From Rhizophagus clarus (taxonomy: Eukaryota; Glomeromycota; Glomeromycetes; Glomerales; Glomeraceae), in the NCBI GenBank assembly GCA_015698045.1, contig BLAL01000221.1, positions 124,001-188,000 on the forward strand: 64,000 nt of DNA, given 5' to 3'. The notes beneath the pieces are model-generated. The model saw nothing but the letters and a program-made list of their open reading frames with translations. It did not search any database and had not been told where the DNA came from. A program made the translations under genes and the position numbers. Each line of letters begins with the position of its first letter. Position 1 is the first letter of the stretch. This document shows positions 9,638-21,574 of the stretch, in pieces.

Positions 9638-12600
9638 TTATGGCTGAAGGCTAGATATGTGAGACACACATTCGTTTAAATATTTCTCTGGGAGCTTGGC
9701 CCTTATAGCTCTTTTTTTGGCCTCTTCATGGGGGATACCATCTTTAACCATATTCTTATAAATCATATTGCGCCAATGGAAATATGGTAAAGGGATAATC
9801 CTATCAAATAGGATCCAGTCCTTAGTATTTATGGGACTGAGTGCCTTCTTCTCAGATTCAACCAGAGATAATATATGATCCTTTGATCAAATACCTACAT
9901 TCTTGGCATGGAATACTTCCTTACCAAAGAGACAGTCTTGATAGACTAGAGTCATGGGGTTTGCATCAGCTCGCATAGCTTCTTGCTCCGATAGTGAAGA
10001 CTTATCTATTGGATCATCTAGAAGGGATCCTTCTAAGCTTGGCATATATGTGTCTGTTGCCATTTCTTCCATACCCTTTTTACTAACCCCCTTATGCTTA
10101 GACCTTGTAGATTTATCGGCTAAGACATAATGGTAAGATTTGGCTTGAATGTGAAAAGATTCTGTAATCACACTGTCAAGGGTCTCATCTTTGAATAGCC
10201 CAATAGTTTTGGAATCATTAAGATCAAATATATCTGATCGCTCGGCCATATCTTTGTAAATATCCTCAATCATAATTAGAATTATAAAGGAATCTGTATC
10301 CATATAGCCAAGCTGGGCATTATCACCATATCGCTCCTTTATATATCCATACCAGAAGCGGTACATGTGGAGCTTGCTAAGACCCAAGACTGATGCTCCA
10401 ATAATGATGGGCTTATTGAGAGTCACACTAACCTTTCCCATATGTGCTCCTATCAGTGTATCTCCAAGCGGATGTCTATACTTGAATCTTGGACTACTGA
10501 CTTTCTTCAAGAAGGCCTTTTCATCTCGCTCATTATTCATCTTCATGAGCTTGACATCCTGGTATTTGCGAACATTCTCCATAGTCTTACCATATACTGT
10601 GTTATTCATGAGCTTGAAGAAGTCTTTTTCAAAGGTATTCTTAGCCCCTTGTCGTTTCTCAGTATTAAATGCAATATATAGGACGAACCAGTTAGTCTGG
10701 TCAAAGGAAAGAATCTCTGAAACTTCGTTTACAATCATGCCTAATTTTACATAGTATTGGAGCTCTAGGTAATGGATGACATAATCCTTTCTCAGACCAA
10801 AATGGGAGACTAACTTTTCCGTCTTAGAAAAGCATCCTTCATCCAAGTTATTTATAAACTCCTCATTATATGGGCTAAGCCAATCCTTTCCTACTGCGAC
10901 ATTCTTCATGGCTGGGGGTAAGTCTCTCAAATAATCATGGGTTTTGAGAGAAAAGTGAGACTTAATAATTAAGAAATATCCACGTGGGGCATTTGCCTTA
11001 GTCTTAAGAATTTTTTCGAGATATTTCTTTTGCATAGCAGGGTTTTTTAGAAGGTATTCCCAGCTAGCTTCCCATTGATAATTTCCAATAGGTAAGAACT
11101 GGCTCATAGCCCAGCCATAAAGATTATTTGCGTTTACATATGATATCCATGATGTGGGTTTGGATGGGTTGAATGTCTGACCCATCTTGGGATTATTGGC
11201 TTTGAAATATCGCTTACAAGCCTTAGAGATGCCACCTCTCTTGGCCTTAGAGATGAAGTCATGCATAAACATATTTGTAAATAGCTCGATCTTAACCCCA
11301 GTTTTCTTGAGCATAGCATTCCAGGATAAGGATGGGGCAGAGACATAGTGGCTGGGATCGAGTTCATAATATTTTATACATGTCTTTCAGAATTGGGTCC
11401 AGACATTTGCAAAAGAGAGTACGTCAATTTTAAGATAAAGATCATGGTACTCACCTAGATTTTTACAACCATATGTTTTCCATACTTTTTGTGCATGGTG
11501 GTAGTCTTCCTGTGAGATCTTCCCTTTTAGAGTTGTAGTGAATTTGTGAATTGGTGGGAGTTCAGTTTCCAAGAATCTATCTTGAGAATCGATATAGTCA
11601 TAACAATATATTCCCTTATGAGTTGCTAGGGAAATTTGGCCAGGAGTAAAGTCTTTAAAGTGTTTGCTAGTAATTGGGTGGTCATCGCCCAAGTTTTTTG
11701 TGAGATTTGCCAAGCTATTGTCCATGAACTGCTGGCTATCGATATATTTGAGCTGACCTACTTTCATAGATTTATATCGCTCAAATGTTTTAGCTATGAC
11801 TTGGATATGAAGAGCATTAGCTGATCGTCCAACAGATTCACAAACCAAGTGAGAATCATAACCCCAGAAGTTGTGGAAGATAACTGGAATTGGGGTCTTC
11901 CAAGCTTGAATCTGAAGTTTGAGATTGCAATCCTTATGAGCTGATCCACAAAACTTACCTGTGATATGATAATGATCCCAAACCTTAGTAGCCTTAGCTT
12001 TTTCACTAGCAATAGATTTATTTGCCTTATCAATAGTTGTTTGGATGCCATTATATTCTGCTGACTCTTTTTTAAAGTTTTTTAGCTTCTCTTTAAGATA
12101 GGTTATTTTATCTTCTAAACGCTCTATTTCATTTGTATCTATATCGAACTTACCTTTGCAAATCCAACAGCTAATAGCTTCAGTAAATCTTTTCTTGTCT
12201 TCCTCAGTCTCAATTCGCTCATGCTTGATAGCTAGGACCTCATTGATTTTGACCAATTCCTGATCGATTCTTTGAACAAATTCTTGGGTGGCATTTTCTC
12301 CTCTGTATAGGAATGGACCCCGTACATTTCCAGTATCAATCCAGTGAACCAGGTAGCAGAAACTATTAGCCTTCTGTTCAGCTAGTTTTCGCATGCTTCC
12401 ACCATATGCTTCATCACACTTCTTGTTATCAGTCTCGAAATCAGCTATGATGACACATGTGGCATTGATTATCCTACCATAGTTTTTGAACCCCTCAAAA
12501 TCATTAACCCCTTTTACGGGTATTGCAACTCTCTGGGGTGCATTTTCATATAATCCTGGACACCATTCTAAATGACGTTCTAGATCTTTTTCAGAGGGCC

Positions 12601-15600
12601 AGCTTTGAAAGCATCTGTCACATAGATACTTTTTTTCTTTATGTGCAGTATCCCCATATATTAATCTGCTATGATTTTTGATCCAGAGAAAGTGGTTCTT
12701 TTGCCCGTATTTATCTCCATCCTCAGATTTGATAATATTTGTAAGAGCTAATAATCGAATTTTATGTTTTCTTTTAAAGTTTTTACTAGCTATTACAGCT
12801 TTTGGGATGGCTGATTCTTCATTCTATCCCTAGACACTGATGGAGATATCTGGATTCATCTTTTCAATCTTATCAAATATACGTGAACAGATGCCCTATA
12901 AGAAATCTGTATACGGAAAGGATACATTTTATAAACGTTTGATATACGTTTTCACTGATTCTGTATAATAATTCCATATATTTAATACGTAATTCATTTT
13001 TAAATGTTTTTTAAAAAATTAGTGCATATGGAATGTATGCGGAAAAATTAATATATACGGAATGTATATGGAATTTTTGAACTTGTTTTTTTTTAAATAA
13101 TGATTTTGTCATAACACGTGAACACATGATTTATTATGATACGTTTTTTGTTTATATAAGCCTAGCTTTGATCTTCCACCCTCTGTCTTTTCTGTCTTCC
13201 TGTCTTCCTCTTTCTGATTTTTTATTTCACTATTTTTTTTTTTTTTTTAAAAAAAAACTCTTTTTTCTTTTATTTATTGCCCCCCTTTTTATTCTCACTT
13301 GCTACTTTTCTTTTAAAAACTTTTTTTCCTTTATTTTTCTAACTTCTTTGCCCTCTTTTAAAAAAAAAAAAATTTTTGGTTTAATTCTTTTATTCCCATT
13401 CATTACCCTCTCTTCTTTTTAAAAAAAATTTTATTTTTGCCCCCTTTTTTACTGAATTATTTCTGGATTTTCTCCCTTCTGGCAGCATAGGTTAGAGGTT
13501 AAAGATGGACTAACTGTGACTACTGATACAAAGTTTGTCAGGACTGGTGAATAAAAAGCCTTATTTAGTGCAGGTATTTCCTGAGTTTCTAATTTAAAAA
13601 GAAAAGTTCCTATAAGCCGGGTTATGTAAGTTACCTTCTGCTTTATTTTTCTAACTTTGTCATCCCTTTAAAAATCTTTTTTTATTTCCTTCCCTAACTT
13701 CGTTATTCCTTTTTCAAAAAAATAAATTTTTTTTTATTTATTTTACTTTTTTACTTCCATCTCACTATCCTTTCTTTTTTATTTATATTTATTCTTTTAT
13801 TTTGTAGACCAGATTTTTTTTTGGCTGCTTGGTTTCTTTTTTCTTTTTGGGGGTCAATTTTGAAGCACTTTTTTTTATAAGTCAAGTAGGAACCAGACGT
13901 TTGGAGACTTGGATGATTGCAGGTACTAAATAGGCGGAGCTTATATTTCTTTTTTTTTTTGTTTTTGGGTTGACTGACTCCTGATGGCTTGGACGAATCC
14001 AGAATTATAGGTACAATAGGGAAGCATTGGTCTAATTAAGTTAAAGAAACATACTAGTATTTTTTTTCATTTATTTTGAAGGAATAGGTTATTTCTTTGG
14101 ACTAAGTGCTCCTGAAGACTTTTGATTTCTTAAAAAAAATTAAATTTCCTAAAGAAACATCAGTAGAAATAGTATTAATGTTTCTTTTTGTTTTGGTTTG
14201 TTTGATAGGAATTAACTATTCATAATATATTTGTGTTTTATTTTATTTTTTTATTTTTTAATTTAATAAATAAAATTAAATTTATGTAAATAAGTCTAGT
14301 AATAAATTGCAATAAATTGTAATATAAACAGTAAATTTAATAAATTTCATGGTAAATCAGTGATTAAATTATGTAAATTCCGTATGAATTCCATGCAAAT
14401 TCTGTATCCAAACTGTATTTATAGTGATACAGAATTGTGCATTTTTCCATATCTTTTCAACGGTCTATTATGATACGTTATTTCTAAGGAAAAAAATCGT
14501 ATAAAAATCTTATTAAAAATGTATCTAGTTTTATTATAGGGATGGGAGTGGGCATTGGGATACCATCTAACTTAACAATATCTAAATAGGGCTTGTATTT
14601 CCTAGCTCGAAAAATTCGTTCTAGATGATCTGTATGTCCATCCTGATGAGCAAAATATGCACCCAATGCACCTTGAAGACATCTTTCTGAAGGCCTATTC
14701 GTTTCTGGATTAATGAGACCTTAATTATCTGGATTAATTGTACTCTTTGTATTAGCTAATTTCTTGGAAGTAGGGATGTAAGACCCTCCAAAGGCTTTAC
14801 AAAGTGTATATGTCTCAATAGATATTTCAAAAATTCATTTGAGAATATAACCAGATCCTTTCTTTAATGTTTTCTCAATTTGCACATCTATTTCTCCAAT
14901 AGTTTTGATTATGTGCTCCTCTATATCCCCTTCTAAAAGAATTGGTCGCATATTTCCTCTATGATATTTCTCTACTTCTACTGGTTCGCTTTTATCATCT
15001 GGCTTTCTTTTAGTAATTGAATATTGGCACAATGCTACTATGGCTGATTTTATTTGATCTTTTTTATGAAGCTCTGTTTGAAGAACTTCCTTTATTTTTG
15101 GATGAATTAATCCTATAAGTTGAGGCATGTATGGCAATTTTTTATATTCTTCTGGCTTAGCTATTGGTTGAATAAAAGTATATGTTAGATTGTCATCAGG
15201 ATGGGGAATTTTGCCCACCCATTTGCTCATTAAAGAATGATTTCTATGCTGTCTTTCTAGATCCCTTCCAACTGGATATTCTTTAAAGATAATATCCTTC
15301 TGAGTAGGTTCTTTTGGAATTGCGTCTTGCTCTTGAGCGTCTTGTCGCTTAATCTCGCTAGGTCCCACTTCTTGAGGAATATTTTCCTCGAAAGCCTCAT
15401 CATCAGCTTGTAATAGATCATGATGTAGACGCTGATATTCTTTTAAGTTTAGTGGCAAATCAAGTTCTTCGCCAGTAATTTTGAACTATTTTTGGCGCAA
15501 TCAGGCACCCCATGTTTTCAGATGCTCTTTAGGCTTTCTTGCATGCCTATCAATAAACTTACCTTGAGTGACCTCGCTAGGTCCTGCCTGCTCTTCTCTA

Positions 15601-15896
15601 TTTGCTTGGGTTGATGGGCTGGGACCTATTTTGGGATCATTCTCTTGATTTTTGTCTTGCAGAATGGGAACTTGAATAGGCTCACGTTTCTCCCTTCTTT
15701 GATCCTTTCCTCGGGCATGGACTACTGGAGCGGGTGTTAGTGATAGAGGTCTGGGTACACTCCTTTGAGTATTATCTTCTGGTGGCTGATTGCATTGATT
15801 TTTATTACTTTAATAATGCTAACGAAGTTTAGCTGGTCTTGTAAATTTATATCCACAGCAAACACATGTAGTATCTTTTTTATCTGATCTAGGCAT
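9638..15896 (-). pseudogene. Polinton/Maverick-type DNA polymerase B, ten in-frame stops
   Basis: One frame of 1,536 codons runs from ATG at 15,896 to TAA at 9638 once the TIR element 12,894-14,541 and one ATG duplicate are set aside. No frameshift is needed. In order, it shows an N-terminal zinc-finger-like CVCCGYKF, a hydrophilic segment, GIPMPTPI, exonuclease motif ADFET, a DHYHITGKFCGSAH zinc/HNH-like insert, exonuclease motif HNFWGYDSH, palm motif A NANNLYGWAM, motif B KLMNNTVYGKTMEN and motif C YMDTDSF. Stops lie at 15819, 15810, 15501, 15486, 14835, 14721, 12830, 12824, 11387 and 9887. The motif A catalytic Asp is Asn (codon 11132-11134). This is the protein-primed polymerase of Polintons and it is inactive here. 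Confidence 0.85.
12894..14541. mobile_element. 1,648-bp TIR element inserted in the polymerase
   Basis: The ends are CCCTATAA...TTATAGGG with imperfect inverted homology continuing for about 20 bp (left CCCTATAAGAAATCTGTATAC). The trinucleotide ATG is duplicated on both sides (12891-12893, 14542-14544). Removing the element plus one ATG brings the host polymerase frame back into exact register, which confirms both boundaries. The interior is pyrimidine-rich (about 13,160-13,900) with several TTTTTT/AAAAAA runs and no transposase, so it is non-autonomous. A 3-bp duplication fits CACTA- or Harbinger-like groups, but neither the end sequence nor the target is diagnostic. Confidence 0.75.
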
Positions 15897-16022
15897 GTTA
15901 TCAATAAGTCTTACCTGTTATATATCATGTAAACTTTTTCTCAATTTAAAATATTTAATCCTATGACCTCTAATGTTTAATTACCTTTTTTATATTTTTA
16001 AATTTATGAGAAAATAGGGGCT

Positions 16023-16207
16023 ATGTTGCACCTACCATGCAGAGCATATGGTAGACCTACAAAGATAAATAAACCTCTAGGGATTGATAATGACTTATGT
16101 AGCTATTGTAATAAGAGCAATTATTAGATTCGTCATGTGAATATTCTTCGGGATTAGGCCTTGATATATGATCAATATAATGAAAAGGTTATACTTTGAG
16201 GTAAGAC
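16023..16207 (+). pseudogene. divergent second Polinton gene remnant
   Basis: Transcribed away from the polymerase, starting 127 bp from its ATG. The frame from ATG 16,023 reads MLHLPCRAYGRPTKINKPLG, then a CSYC pair and YDQYNEKVIL. It is interrupted by three nonsense codons and no frameshift, the same pattern as in the polymerase. The hAT-like element at 16,208 cuts it. The protein is not recognised. Confidence 0.4.
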
Positions 16208-17791
16208 TAGGGCTCTGATCAGTTCAGTTCAGTTCAGTTTTTGCAAAAACTGATACTGAACTGAATTGATCAGTATCAGTATTGATGATTACTGAAACCG
16301 ACTGGTATCGGTATTTATGATTATCGAAACCGATCAATAATTACTGAAAACCGAACTGATTTACCAATATTAAAAACCATTTTTAGTAAAAAAAATATCG
16401 TGAAACTATTTTGGTATTTTTTTTACCAAATCAAATCATCTATAAAAATGTTTCGCAACATTTTTTATTTAAAGTGTCAAAAAATAAAGTTGCGAATCAT
16501 TTTTTTTATTAAATTAACTAATAAAAAACGTTTCGTAACGTTTTTAATTAAAATGAAAAAAAAACGTTGCAAAACGTTTTTTTTTATTAAATTAACTCAT
16601 AAAAACATTTCGCAACATTTTTATTAAAGTGACAAAAAAAACGTTGCGAAATGTTTTTTTTATTAAAATTAACTAACAAAAACGTTTCACAATATTTTCT
16701 ATTAAAGCTACAAAAAAAACATTGTGAAACGTTTTTTTTATTAAATTAACTGATAAAAAACGTTTCGCAACATTTTTTAACTAAAGCAACAAAAAAAAAT
16801 GTAGCGAAACATTTTTTTTATTAAACTAACTGTTAAAAAACGGTTTGCAACGTTTTTTAATTAAAGCAACAAAAAAAAATGTTGCGAAATGTTTTTTTAT
16901 TAAAATTAGCTAATAAAAACGTTGCGCAACGTTTTTATTAAAGTGACAAAAAAAATGTTGTGAAATGTTTTTTTTTATTAAAATTAACTCATAAAAATGT
17001 TTCACAACGTTTTTATTAAAGTGACAAAAAAAAAACGTTGCGAAATGTTTTTTTTATTAAAATTAGCTCATAAAAATATTTCACAATGTTTTTATTATAG
17101 AGATAAAAAAAAACATTGCGAAACGTTTTTTTTTATTAAATTAACTGATAAAAAACATTTCGCAACATTTTTTAACTAAAACAACAAAAAAAAAATGTAG
17201 TGAAACGTTTTTTTATTAAAATTAACTCAAATGTTTTGCAACGTATTTTTTTTATTAAATTAATTGATAAAAAACATTTCGCAACATTTTTTAATTAAAG
17301 CAACAAAAAAAACGTTGCGAAACGTTTTTTTTATTAAAATTAGCTAATAAAAATGTTGCGCAACATTTTTATTAAAGTGACAAAAAAACGTTGCGAAATG
17401 TTTTTTTTTATCCAATTAACGTTTCGCAACGTTGTTTGTTAAAATGACAAGAAAAAAGTTGCGAATAGTTATTTTTTTATTAGATTAACGAATAAAAATG
17501 TTTCATAACATTTCTTAATTAAAGTGACAAAACACCGCTGCGAAATGGTTTGTTTTATCAAAATAACTAATAAAAAACGTTTCACAACATTTTTTTATTA
17601 TATTATTTAGTTAAATCGATTCGGTAATTCAGTTCAGTAAATCGTAAAACTGGTACCGAAACTGCAGTTACCGAAACTGATCGATAAATTTACCGAAAGT
17701 TTCAGTCTGGTAAACTGTAAAAACTGAAACTGCTCCAATACCGAAACTGATCAGTACGGTTCGGTAATTACTGAAACTGATCGGAGCCCTA
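16208..17791. mobile_element. 1,584-bp hAT-type element filled with palindromic repeats
   Basis: Terminal inverted repeats TAGGGCTCTGATCAGTT ... AACTGATCGGAGCCCTA. The 8-bp target-site duplication is GGTAAGAC (16,200-16,207 and 17,792-17,799). The ends contain many degenerate GGTTTCAGTAA/AACTGATCG units. The middle (about 16,390-17,610) is an array described separately. No transposase is encoded. Short ORFs inside (16,400-16,627 and 16,997-17,179) are repeat translations. Confidence 0.8.
16390..17610. repeat. array of alternating ACGTTTCGCAACGTTTTT palindromes
   Basis: About 12-14 units of roughly 90-100 bp. In each, AAAACGTTTCGCAACGTTTTT, a spacer of the type ATTAAAGTGACAAAAAAA, and then its inverse AACGTTGCGAAACGTTTTTTTT alternate with ATTAAATTAACTAATA. 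Every unit can therefore fold on itself and neighbouring units can pair. Differences between units are mostly C/T and G/A changes. Confidence 0.8.
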
Positions 17792-17814
17792 GGTAAGACT
17801 TATTTTTTTCGCCT

Positions 17815-18115
17815 AAAGGTTAGACTTAAAGGTGAGACTTAGAGGTGAGACTTATCTGACTTAATGAATTTCCAAACAAATTGGCTTTAGAAAGGTTTCC
17901 TGTATATTACTTTTAGGTGAGATATAAATATGGTCACTCAGAGGTGAGATTTATTTTTCTTAATGAATTTTTAAATGAATTGACTTTAGAATGGTTTCTT
18001 GTATATCAAGAAAATAATGGTATGCTAGAATATACTCAATTTTTTTTTAATCAAGAATTTTGGATACCGGACAGGATAAATCTCACCTCTTTGAGGTGAG
18101 ACTTATCCTGGATTT
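17815..18115. repeat. GGTGAGACTTA tandem and inverted repeats
   Basis: Two copies of a roughly 105-bp unit (GAGGTGAGACTTATCTGACTT... and GAGGTGAGATTTATTTTTCTT..., both followed by AATGAATTT and GGTTTCTTGTATAT-like sequence). Then comes an inverted pair at about 18,078-18,108, ATAAATCTCACCTCTTTGAGGTGAGACTTAT-like. The 60-codon frame at 17,917-18,099 lies wholly in this repeat and is not considered a gene. Confidence 0.6.
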
Positions 18116-19217
18116 ATTTACGTTAATGAATCAGCTTTAGAATTAATTCTAGGATAATATAAAATCTGATATGCAAAATGAGCTTGCATTTATGGCCTGC
18201 GAGCACACTCAGACACTTTGGTCCTTGGTGCTCTTGGCCTTTTTTAAATCCAAGCAATATAGTATACTTTTTTTGTTATATTATTTGAGATTAAAAATTG
18301 GCCAGCGCGTTAACAAAGATGGTGATCTCCGTTAACTTGAAAACTAAAAATTTGGATAAGAAGATATGTTAACAGGATTTGAGTCCAGCTTGATTTAAAT
18401 CTTAAATTCAATATTAGATTTTGATATGTTTCCTGGACTTATGGATAAATTTGGGGTTTAAAAAAGATTTCATAAATTTCATATATTGGGAAATAAGCTG
18501 GGAGAGGCTTACATTATTTTATATCTATTCGGAAACTTTTGTCCTAAAACCCCCTTTTTGTCCTATATTTATTTACTAACTTCATACTTTATTTTACTAC
18601 TAACACTAATAATTTATTATTACTTTCAACACTTGCTAATCATATTTTTTATATAGTATTACTAATGCTAACTAATAATTTACTTTTCAATACTACTAAT
18701 TTGCTTTCTTTACTAACTTTATACTTTTTTATATTTAATACTAATAATTTACTTACACTAATAATTTACTCTTCTTTGATACTACTACTAATTTACTGTT
18801 ACTAACATACTTTATTTTATTTTCTTATATTTTTTACATTTATGATTTATATCAAAATATAGTATTTTATTTATAAATATTTTGTATATTTTTATATTTT
18901 AAATTAATAAAAATTCATAATTTTACTTTATAAATTTTCTGTTATTACTGTAAAGTGTAAAATTTTTAGTATTTAACCTATCATAATACCTAAAATTTGG
19001 CCTAAAATTTGGCTCAAAAATTGGACAATAATCATATATGTTCAGGACAAAAATAGGATAATTATTGTACAAAATACCATGCAATTATTGTGTGATTTAT
19101 TGCAATTTTTAGCACAATTATTGTGCAATTATTGTATGGTTAAATATATAGAAATTGTAGTGAAATTGTAGTAAATTTAATTGAATGTTAATTTAACAAA
19201 AATCACACACAGTTTTT
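18116..19217. other. gene-poor stretch with TAATAATTTACT microrepeats
   Basis: At 18,560-18,800 many degenerate copies of ACTAATAATTTACTTT occur. At 18,990-19,150 short AATTATTGTGCAATTATTG repeats and AAATTTGGCC duplicates follow. No ORF of coding character was seen. Confidence 0.5.
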
Positions 19218-19432
19218 TCATAGGGTTTTAACAGGTTGTTTGTCTTTTTTGGATTTCTTCTTATTTTTGTTTTTCATCTTCTTTTTTATTAGTATATATG
19301 ACTCTAAAGAAGTGTCTCTACTAAGAAGTTCTTCTATGGCTTTTATATCTTCTGTATTTATAGTAGAAAAGAACGTTAATTTTTTTTCTTCATAAAGAAG
19401 ATTATCATTATCATTACTATCTGAGATTTTAA
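19218..19432 (-). CDS. possible terminal exon of an unrecognised gene
   Basis: An open minus-strand frame without its own ATG, preceded by an acceptor-like ATCTCAG, ends in TGA at 19,218. It encodes an acidic start, a helix TEDIKAIEELLSRDTSLES and a strongly basic tail KKKMKNKNKKKSKKDK. Upstream exons could not be placed with confidence. It may be a gene remnant. Confidence 0.25.
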
Positions 19433-21574
19433 TATTGTAAAAAATAAAAATAAAATTTTTGTTTTTTATTTTTTTATAGGTTTGAAAAATAGCAAAAGAA
19501 GTTACATATAAAATTAAAATTTTTTCTATATATATATATATGAAAATCTTTGTTATATAAATAAAAGGTTCTGCTACACAAATATAATTACTGAATTAAA
19601 ATAAAAATAAGTTTAACTACGTATTTAAATATCTAACTAAAAATTTTATATTAAAATAAGCAAATAAAAGTCTTACATAAGGTTTTTTTTTTATATGATC
19701 ATTAAGCAAACTCAAATTTAATATATTTATATATTGTTCAGGATCCTATTGGAATGACAAATTTCTAATTATCTACTTTATTTAACAAGATGCACCTGAA
19801 ACGTCACTGATTTTTGTTCTTATTAGCAAGAGATATAACATATACAAGCTATTTATTTTAATTATTATTTTTATTCAAGAGATGATTATGAGTCATGAAT
19901 AAATTAAATAATTATTAATAAAAAGAAGGGGTTATTAAAAATATTTATAATTGTATATTAATGACTTTATAATTAGAGATTTATTTTATAATGAAGGGAG
20001 CCAACAATTCTTAATAAATTATAATTAACTGCATATCCTGATCTATGTAATAGATCAACTTATTAGAGCATCTCATTTCTTTTCTTTTAACTTCTTTAAC
20101 TGAACTTGAATAAAACATTACAAAGAAAAAAATGTTTCAGCAATAGAGTATTGCCCAAAACACAAGCGGGTATGCTCTAATAGAGAGTATAGCCAGGAAA
20201 CAAAATTTCATGTTCACAGGAAAATCTCAACTATGAAAATATATACAATCTAAACTTTACTAGCAGTTACTGATCTGACTTTCTGAGAATAAGCATACTA
20301 AAAGGCATGATATTTGCAATATAAGGTAGATATATCACTTATTGACCTTTGTCTTTTACCAGAGGAATCAGAAACTGGTGTTACAACAACTTTACTACAA
20401 CTAATTTCATTAAATGTGGCATTAGTTTATTATAAGAGACCATAACCAACTTACAAATTATTACTTATTAGACAACCACTTTTAAAAATATGATTGATGA
20501 TGATGTCAGAGGAGCATTAAAGGAATGTCTATATTCTTGATGCAGTTGGCTCACCATACAAATAAATACTATCTTTAGAAAGATTGATACCCTTCCTTTA
20601 ACTGGCAATGAAACAAAGTTACGCATTTCTTTACTTAAATAGAGGTGCAACTAAAGCAGAAATAGCTCTATCAACAATCACAAAAGTTACTAATACATTA
20701 ATGGTTACACTTGTGGAATATTAAGTGAATTTTGCGCCCTTTCTCCGAATCTCTTTTTTTTTTAAAAAAAAAAAATTCTTTTTTTCACTTTCATAGTTTT
20801 TTATTATCCTCACAAGATTTTGGAACTTATTTCTTGTATTTTCCTTTAAACAATAGGTAGTCTGCCTAATAAATACCCCTATGAATTTATACACAATAGC
20901 GTAAAGTATCAAACTTAGAAAAAGTTAGTAATAAAGAATAGAAGCAAAAGTATTATTGTTAGGGTCACTCAGAAAGAAATTAGTTTATAAATTAAATGAA
21001 AAAAGAAAAGATTTTTTTCGTAATAAAATCTTTTTATCAAGATTTTTCGTCCGCTATTACAGTTAATCGAGAGTTATTAAATCAATAAAGTTACGGTGTA
21101 AATGGTGTAATTAGAAATATTCAATTATATAAATAAAATTGTTTTAGGCGAATTTTTTTTTTTTCTAATTTTTGAAAAAAGATGATTTAGAATTTTTCTC
21201 TCATTCAGCACAGCTCATCTTTCAAAAGTTACGAAGTAACGAAATTACATCATAACTCGATGTGGTCAAGCTTTACCAAAACCATAATAAAAATCACATA
21301 TATAAACGAGGAGGAAGGGTGCAAATTGTTCAAAGTCTAATGACTATATTTAAAGAAAAAAAAAGATAAAGCAATTTATTTATTGTTGTCACTAAATCGG
21401 GTAAACGCTCATATATATACAGGGTATTCTTTAAAAAAAAACGATGAAAAAGAGAATTTTCTGATTAACTGTTAACTGTTAACATAGTGCATATTTATAA
21501 CTTTTATGTTTTTCATATAATTTATTTGTAAAATAAGAATACGTTTACATAGGTTAGAAAAATAGTCCTTTCTC
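19433..21574. other. intergenic, no assignable gene
   Basis: AT-rich sequence. A short open segment near 20,110-20,240 on the plus strand reads like coding sequence (SAIEYCPKHKRVCSNREYS), but no start, splice partners or family could be assigned. The rest shows no structure. Confidence 0.3.

Noticed and set aside
13126..13422. 98-codon plus-strand frame
   Set aside because: Poly-pyrimidine interior of the 1.65-kb TIR element; Phe/Leu/Ser only, no domain.
16400..17179. Lysine/phenylalanine-rich frames
   Set aside because: Translations of the palindromic repeat array in the hAT-like element.
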